The translations under genes and the position numbers were made by a program. From Gordonia asplenii (GTDB taxonomy: Bacteria; Actinomycetota; Actinomycetes; Mycobacteriales; Mycobacteriaceae), in assembly GCF_012933505.1 (NCBI RefSeq), contig NZ_JABBNB010000017.1, positions 60,815 to 124,814 of the forward strand: DNA of 64,000 nt. The letters run 5' to 3'. Position 1 is the first letter of the stretch. The number at the start of each line of letters is the position of its first letter. This document shows, in pieces, positions 59,151-64,000 of the stretch. The notes beneath the pieces were generated by a model. The model was given only the letters and a program-made list of their open reading frames with translations, made no database searches and was not told the DNA's origin.

Positions 59151-61082
59151 ATGACCAACTCCGATTTCGAAGTCCTCATCGTCGCCTATCGCACCGTCGA
59201 CCAGCTCGCGGAAGCGATCGCCTCGACCCGAAAGTACCTCGGCGACATCACCATTCGCGTGTGGGACAACTCCGGGCCGGACCATCCGCAGGTCGCCGAA
59301 TTCAGCGCCGACCACCCCGACATCGACTGGCATCTGGGCTCGGCGAATCTGGGGTTCGCGGCCGCGGTCAACAAACTCGCGGCACTGGGCACGACACCAT
59401 ACTTCCTGCTGCTCAACCCCGACGCGGTGCTGCTCGGCGACCTCGCCGAGACGCGCAGGCTGATCAGCGGCGACCGGGTCGCGGCCGCGGCCCCGCTGAT
59501 CCTCGATCCACACGCCCAGCCGGGGCGCGCCGGAACTCGGCCGTGGGACGTCGCACATCGTCGCGGCAACCTGGTCCGCGCCCTCGTCGACCGTGCCTGG
59601 TATTCGCCGCAACTTCGTTCGACGCCGCTCTCGTCGTTGTATCCCGAAGCGCCACAAGAGGTCTCGGGATATCTGACGGGCGCCTGCCTGATGATCAACC
59701 GTGCCGCCTGGACCGACCTGGGTCCGTTCGACGAGGAATTCTTCCTCTACGGCGAGGAGGCCGACTGGCAGCGCCGCGCCCGCGAGGCCGGCTGGCGGTT
59801 GCTGCTGGCGAACGAGCCGGGCGTCACCCACGCGGGCGAAGGCACCGTCAGCGACGATCCGCGGGCCGGACTGCGCTCCGGCGACCTGCTGCGTGCGGGC
59901 ATAGCGCTGAACCTCGAACGGGCCGCCACGGTGCACCACGGCGACGCCTATCTGGCGGCGACGTCGGCGCTCGATCGTGTGCAGCGGTCCGCCCGACGTC
60001 GTCGAGCAGCGTTGGCCGCCACCTACACGGGTTCGAAACCGTCGGTCATCCTCACCACCAACCGGCTCGTCTACGGCGGCGCTGAACGCCACCACGTCGT
60101 GCTGGCCACCGAACTCGCCAATCGCGGCTATCCGGTGACTATCGTGTGCATGCAGCGGTTCGGTCCGCTGGTCTCCGAGATCGGCCACAATATCCGGGTG
60201 GTTCGCCAGCCGTGGTGGGCACCGCTCATCGACGTGCCCGCCGGGCGGTCGGTGACCATCACCGGCGACACCAATACCGAGACCGGTTTCGGCACTCTGT
60301 GGCGGGCCGGGCACCGTGATCGACGCTGGCTCGCGGCCGCGCACTGGTACCCGAAGACCGACCGCGGCACCTACTCCGAGCCGCTGGCCCGCGCGATGAG
60401 CCGCGCCGACGGATTCGTCGCGCTGTCACCCGCACATTGGCGCGGACTGACGACCTTCCAATCGCTCGGCGATCGCCATTTCATCGCACCCAACGGTGTC
60501 GTGAGCAAAGCCGAACTGCCCGACATCGCCCCCGCCGTGATCCGCGACAGCGGCACGATCCGCCTGGCGATGTTGGCGAGAATCGTCGAGCTGAAGAACC
60601 CACACATCCTGACCGCTGCCCTCTCGAAGGTGCCCGAGCACCTCGACTGGACCCTCGACATCTTCGGCGACGGCCCCGATCGTGAACGCCTGCAAGCACT
60701 TACCCCCGAATCCGTACTCGACCGCGTGCGCTGGCGCGGCTGGTCCCCGGGTCCCGATCACGCACTCGCGCAGGCCGACCTGCTCTGCGGGCCCAGTGGC
60801 ACCGAAGCGTTCCCGTTGGTGATCCTGGAGGCGATGGCGCGTGGGATTCCGGTGATGGCGACCGACGTCTGTTCGGTTCCCGACATCCTCGACGACGGCG
60901 CCGCCGGGTTCATCGTTCCCGAACCGAGCGTCGATGCCTGGGCAGCCGCGCTGACCGACGTCCTGTCCCACCCCGAACGACTGCCCGCCGTGGGAGCCGC
61001 GGGCCGTGCGCGGATGGCTCAGCAGTACACCGTGGACGCGATGGCCGACGCCTACGAAGCCGCCATCGACGGGGTGTTCTGA
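59151..61082 (+). CDS. Two-domain glycosyltransferase (GT2 + GT4)
   Basis: A 643-residue cytosolic protein. Residues about 1-270 are a GT2 domain of the rhamnosyltransferase/WbbL type: FEVLIVAYRTVDQLAEAI, VWDNSG, NPDAVLLGD and FFLYGEEADWQRRAREAG. Residues about 295-643 are a GT4 domain: NRLVYGGAERHHVVLATEL, SPAHWRGL, LDIFGDGPDRERL and the donor-site GPSGTEAFPLVILEAMARG. One chain could therefore add two successive sugars. The fusion frame has no stop. The stop overlaps the start of the next gene by one base (TGATG). Confidence 0.88.
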   Translation: MTNSDFEVLIVAYRTVDQLAEAIASTRKYLGDITIRVWDNSGPDHPQVAEFSADHPDIDWHLGSANLGFAAAVNKLAALGTTPYFLLLNPDAVLLGDLAETRRLISGDRVAAAAPLILDPHAQPGRAGTRPWDVAHRRGNLVRALVDRAWYSPQLRSTPLSSLYPEAPQEVSGYLTGACLMINRAAWTDLGPFDEEFFLYGEEADWQRRAREAGWRLLLANEPGVTHAGEGTVSDDPRAGLRSGDLLRAGIALNLERAATVHHGDAYLAATSALDRVQRSARRRRAALAATYTGSKPSVILTTNRLVYGGAERHHVVLATELANRGYPVTIVCMQRFGPLVSEIGHNIRVVRQPWWAPLIDVPAGRSVTITGDTNTETGFGTLWRAGHRDRRWLAAAHWYPKTDRGTYSEPLARAMSRADGFVALSPAHWRGLTTFQSLGDRHFIAPNGVVSKAELPDIAPAVIRDSGTIRLAMLARIVELKNPHILTAALSKVPEHLDWTLDIFGDGPDRERLQALTPESVLDRVRWRGWSPGPDHALAQADLLCGPSGTEAFPLVILEAMARGIPVMATDVCSVPDILDDGAAGFIVPEPSVDAWAAALTDVLSHPERLPAVGAAGRARMAQQYTVDAMADAYEAAIDGVF

Positions 61083-62119
61083 TGCGCATCCTGTGGCTGT
61101 CTCCCTGGCTGCGCCCGCTGGCCCGGATCTACGGCGAACAACTGCGCGCGGCGGGCGACGATGTGCTGCTCATCACCTCGGAGCAGCATCCGCAACCGGC
61201 GGAGCCGTTGGACTGGGAAATCGTCACCGATCCCCGACCCAAGACGCTGCGGACCTGGCCGGAGTTCGCGCGGGTCTACCGGCGGGCCCGAGCGTTCAAG
61301 CCCGACGTGGTGATCACCGAACTGGTCCGCGATCCCCGATGGCTCGCGCTCGGCGCCCTCGCGCCGCGGGTGCATTTCGTGCACGACGATCAGCCGCACG
61401 GCGCCGACGAGGAACGGCCCCGCTGGGAGCAGGCACTGTTCGACAACTGGGGGCGATCGGCTTCCCGCACAGTGTGTTTCAGCGAATACGTCGCCGACCG
61501 GGTCCGCCCGGGCCGCCGCCCGGGTTCGGTCGCGGTGGTGCCGCTGACCAGCGACCTGCCCGACGACGTCATCGCCGCGCCCGCGGCGGCGGCCGACCGA
61601 CGCGACTTCGTCCTCGTCGGGCGGCTCAACGAGTACAAGAACCTGCCGGTGGTCTTCGACGCCTGGCAACGGCATGTCGACGGCCCCGGCTTCCGCGGAG
61701 ATCGCCTGTGCCTCTTCGGATCTGCCGCGCAGACGCCGCAGCTGCCCGACTCCGCGTGGTGGAACGGCGGGTCCTACGACTACGACGCTGTCCTCGAACC
61801 GCTGCGCGCGGCGAAGGGGTCGATCGCGCATTATCGCCTCGCGACGCAGAGCGGTGTGCAGGTGTTGTCGATGCAGCTCGGCGTCGCACCGATCGTGTCG
61901 ACGCACGGGGCGTTGCCCGAATTCCAGCCTGCCGCACCGGATCCCATCGGCCCCGACGACGTCGCCGGCCTGCATGCCACGTTCGACCTGCTCGCCGACC
62001 CGGACCGGGCCGGCGACTACGGTGCGAGCGCCGCCACCCACTACCGAGATCGATACGCCGTCGACGTCGCCGCGGCGTCGCTGCGGTCGATCCTGTTGCA
62101 AGCAAAGGACTATCGATGA
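61082..62119 (+). CDS. Glycosyltransferase (GT4-like)
   Basis: A 345-residue glycosyltransferase: N-terminal MRILWLSPWLRPLARIYGEQL and a donor-binding half with FVLVGRLNEYKNLPVVFDAW. Further conserved blocks are VLSMQLGVAPIVSTHGALPE and the C-terminal HYRDRYAVD. The usual GT4 EGLPL motif is replaced by a variant, so the exact family is less certain. It overlaps both neighbours by one to four bases, so the three glycosyltransferase genes are translationally coupled. Confidence 0.82.
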   Translation: MRILWLSPWLRPLARIYGEQLRAAGDDVLLITSEQHPQPAEPLDWEIVTDPRPKTLRTWPEFARVYRRARAFKPDVVITELVRDPRWLALGALAPRVHFVHDDQPHGADEERPRWEQALFDNWGRSASRTVCFSEYVADRVRPGRRPGSVAVVPLTSDLPDDVIAAPAAAADRRDFVLVGRLNEYKNLPVVFDAWQRHVDGPGFRGDRLCLFGSAAQTPQLPDSAWWNGGSYDYDAVLEPLRAAKGSIAHYRLATQSGVQVLSMQLGVAPIVSTHGALPEFQPAAPDPIGPDDVAGLHATFDLLADPDRAGDYGASAATHYRDRYAVDVAAASLRSILLQAKDYR

Positions 62120-63213
62120 CCTCCACCACCGTCGCGCGGCCCCTGCGCATCCTCGCCGTCGGCCCGGGACCGGCGTCTCCGGTCAGCCGCGGAGGCATGG
62201 CCACGGTGATGACCGAGATGATCGAGCTCGGTGAATCACCAAGTGCACCGGTGAAGTTCACCGTCGTCGCGACATACCTCGACCTGCCGCGGTTCCGCAA
62301 GCGGATCAACGGTGTCGTCGGGATGCTGCGATCCACCTGCTACGTCGCGGCCGGCCGGGCTGATCTGCTGCACATCCATCTGTCCCACGGTGGGTCGATC
62401 TTCCGCAAGTCCATGCCGATCTTCATGGCCCGGCTGCGCGGTGTGCCGGTGGTGATCCATGCGCACAGCTATAACTTTGCGGCGTGGTACCGCGGCACGG
62501 GCCGCCCGATGCGCAGCGCTGTGCGTGCGGTGTTGCGCGGCGCCGACCGATGGCTGATTCTCGGCAACGACCTTGCGGTCGAGTACACCGAGGTTCTCGA
62601 CCTCGACCCGAAACGCGTTCAGGTGCTGCACAATCCGGCGCCCGCGCCGTCGGTCACCGCACCCGACCCGCACGGGCCCGTCGTCGGGGTCGGGCTGGGC
62701 CGCCTCGGACAGCGCAAAGGCACCTACGACATCATCGACGCGGTCCGTCGGCTCGACGAGCAGACCCGCGCGAGGATTCACATCGTGCTCGCCGGCGACG
62801 ACGAGGTGGAGCAGGCCCGCGCGGCCGCGGCCGACCTGGACTGCGTCGAGATCCGCGATTGGATAGGTCCCGACGAACGAGACGAATTGCTCTCCCGCGC
62901 CACGTTCTTCCTCCTACCCAGCTACGACGAGGGCTTGCCGATGGCACTCCTCGAGGCGCTCGCCGCCGGACTCGTTCCGATCGTCACCCCGGTCGGCGCC
63001 ATCGCCGACGTCGTGACGTCGGGTAACAACGGCTACCTCGTGACCCCCGGAGACACCGCCGCGATCGCCGACGCCATCGCCGAGATCGTCGCCGACCCGG
63101 CGCACACCGCGCATCTGTCCGCCGCGGCCGCGGCCACAGCAGACGACTTCAGCCTGGAGAACTGGCACGCCGAGCTACTCAAGGTGTGGACCGAGGTACT
63201 GGCCGAGCGATAG
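62116..63213 (+). CDS. Glycosyltransferase, GT4 family
   Basis: A 365-residue GT4 enzyme: acceptor half PLRILAVGPGPASPVSRGGM and HIHLSHGGSIFRKS, VIHAHSYNF; donor half VGLGRLGQRKGTYDIIDAV and SYDEGLPMALLEALAAGLVP, with the ExFGxxxxE-type motif as EGLPMALLE. The ATG at 62116 overlaps the previous stop (ATGA), which decides the start within a longer open frame. It is the last gene of the polysaccharide unit seen here. Confidence 0.9.
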   Translation: MTSTTVARPLRILAVGPGPASPVSRGGMATVMTEMIELGESPSAPVKFTVVATYLDLPRFRKRINGVVGMLRSTCYVAAGRADLLHIHLSHGGSIFRKSMPIFMARLRGVPVVIHAHSYNFAAWYRGTGRPMRSAVRAVLRGADRWLILGNDLAVEYTEVLDLDPKRVQVLHNPAPAPSVTAPDPHGPVVGVGLGRLGQRKGTYDIIDAVRRLDEQTRARIHIVLAGDDEVEQARAAAADLDCVEIRDWIGPDERDELLSRATFFLLPSYDEGLPMALLEALAAGLVPIVTPVGAIADVVTSGNNGYLVTPGDTAAIADAIAEIVADPAHTAHLSAAAAATADDFSLENWHAELLKVWTEVLAER

Positions 63214-64000
63214 GCCCGAATCCGACGTCGCGACGAACGCAACTCTTCTGCTTGCCGAGTGTCGAAGCAGCGCACGGCGTACCGCTCGCTCCCCGAGTGC
63301 GCGGCGGGCGCACGCACCCTCCGCTCCCCGAGTGCCGAAGCGAGCTCGCGAGCTTCGGTGTAACGAGGGGAAGGCGACCCGAAAGACACTGTGCAGTAAG
63401 GACTCTCCATGCGGAAGCGCCCCAAACCTGCCGCGCCGCATCTCGTTACACCGAAGCTCGTTCCTCGCTTCGGCACTCGACGAGCGGATGGGAGCGACGT
63501 GCTGAACAACGCGCCCCGCGGCAAGCGCACGGCGCCCCCTCCGCCCCCCAAGGTGCGTGGCAGGCGCACGCACCCTCCGCTCCCCGAGTGCCGAAGCGAG
63601 CTCGCGAGCTTCGGTGTAACGAGGGGAACGCGACCCGAAAAACATTGTGAACTAAGGACTCTCCATGCGGAAGCAGCGCCCCAAACCTGCCGCGCGCCAC
63701 GTCTCGTTACACCGAAGCTCGTTCCTCGCTTCGGCACTCGACGAGCGGGTGGGAGCGACGTGCTGAACAGCGCGCCCCGCGGCAAGCGCACGGCGCCCCC
63801 TCCGCTCCCCAACTGCGCGGCGGGCGCACACACCCTCCGCTCCCCAACTGCGCGGCGGCCGCACCACGTCCCTCCGCTCCCCGAGTGCCGAAGCGAGCTC
63901 GCGAGCTTCGGTGTAACGAGGGGAAGGCGACCCGAAAGACATTGTGAAGTAAAGACTCTCGATGTGACGGCAGAGTCTCAAACCTGCCGCGCCACGTCTC
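63214..64000. repeat. Repeat tract with a large tandem unit at the window end
   Basis: The dispersed palindromic repeat occurs forward at about 63319-63370, 63572-63626 and 63869-63923 and reversed at about 63441-63487 and 63701-63748. These are parts of a larger tandem unit: GACTCTCCATGCGGAAGC and its neighbours start units at about 63381, 63637 and 63934, so the periods are 256 and 297 bp. The units differ by small indels. No gene is supported; the tract continues past the window edge. Confidence 0.8.

Overview
The window is high-GC actinobacterial DNA. Several genes point to the mycolic-acid bacteria (Mycobacteriales, for example a Gordonia- or Rhodococcus-like organism): an Rv0338c-type membrane iron-sulfur reductase next to an AlaT/AspC-type aminotransferase, a WS/DGAT wax-ester synthase, a LAL-type BenR-like regulator, and catechol and nitrile catabolism. 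Genus and species cannot be fixed from the sequence alone. No tRNA, rRNA, CRISPR array, intact insertion sequence or prophage was seen.

Layout. (1) 1-15.4 kb, aromatic catabolism: the end of a 3-oxoacid CoA-transferase pair, a LuxR/LAL regulator, benzoate dioxygenase benAB followed by one 919-residue gene fusing BenC, an FCD-like sensor domain and BenD, a divergent LysR regulator with an AAA+ ATPase gene, then a catB-catC-catA operon. Together these take benzoate to catechol and then to 3-oxoadipate enol-lactone; the CoA-transferase acts later in the same route. (2) 15.4-24.1 kb, aldoxime-nitrile pathway: aldoxime dehydratase with an AraC regulator; an ArsR-type repressor and a START-like/AmiC-like fusion with matched palindromes; then an overlapping operon of amidase, cobalt-type nitrile hydratase beta, alpha and activator, and CbtB/CbtA cobalt transporter genes. 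(3) 24.1-29.7 kb: cupin, aldehyde dehydrogenase, an AcoR-like regulator and a styrene/indole monooxygenase-like flavoprotein. (4) 29.8-42.4 kb: two acyltransferases, a DUF218 protein, WS/DGAT, the iron-sulfur reductase with an unusual repeat-rich tail, a two-gene insert associated with 60-bp palindromes, and the aminotransferase. (5) 42.4-63.2 kb, cell-surface polysaccharide: a LysR regulator, an initiating sugar-phosphate transferase, then a carrier-protein cluster (amino acid:carrier-protein ligase, acyl-CoA dehydrogenase-like flavoprotein, tandem alpha/beta-hydrolase, carrier protein, DUF1839, GH2-like protein, AcpS-type phosphopantetheinyl transferase), followed by Wzy-like, Wzz-like, GH6, Wzx-like and three glycosyltransferase genes.

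The most interesting system is the carrier-protein cluster inside the polysaccharide locus. It appears to encode activation of an amino acid, its loading on a dedicated carrier protein, and possible oxidation and transfer; its position suggests a polysaccharide or cell-envelope modification. The role is inferred. Also notable are the BenC-FCD-BenD fusion and the cobalt uptake genes built into the nitrile hydratase operon.

The gene-poor stretches are filled by one dispersed family of short palindromic repeats. They sit mostly at 3' ends and between convergent genes, together with a 93-bp element in two identical copies and a roughly 230-bp repeat in two inverted copies 44 kb apart.
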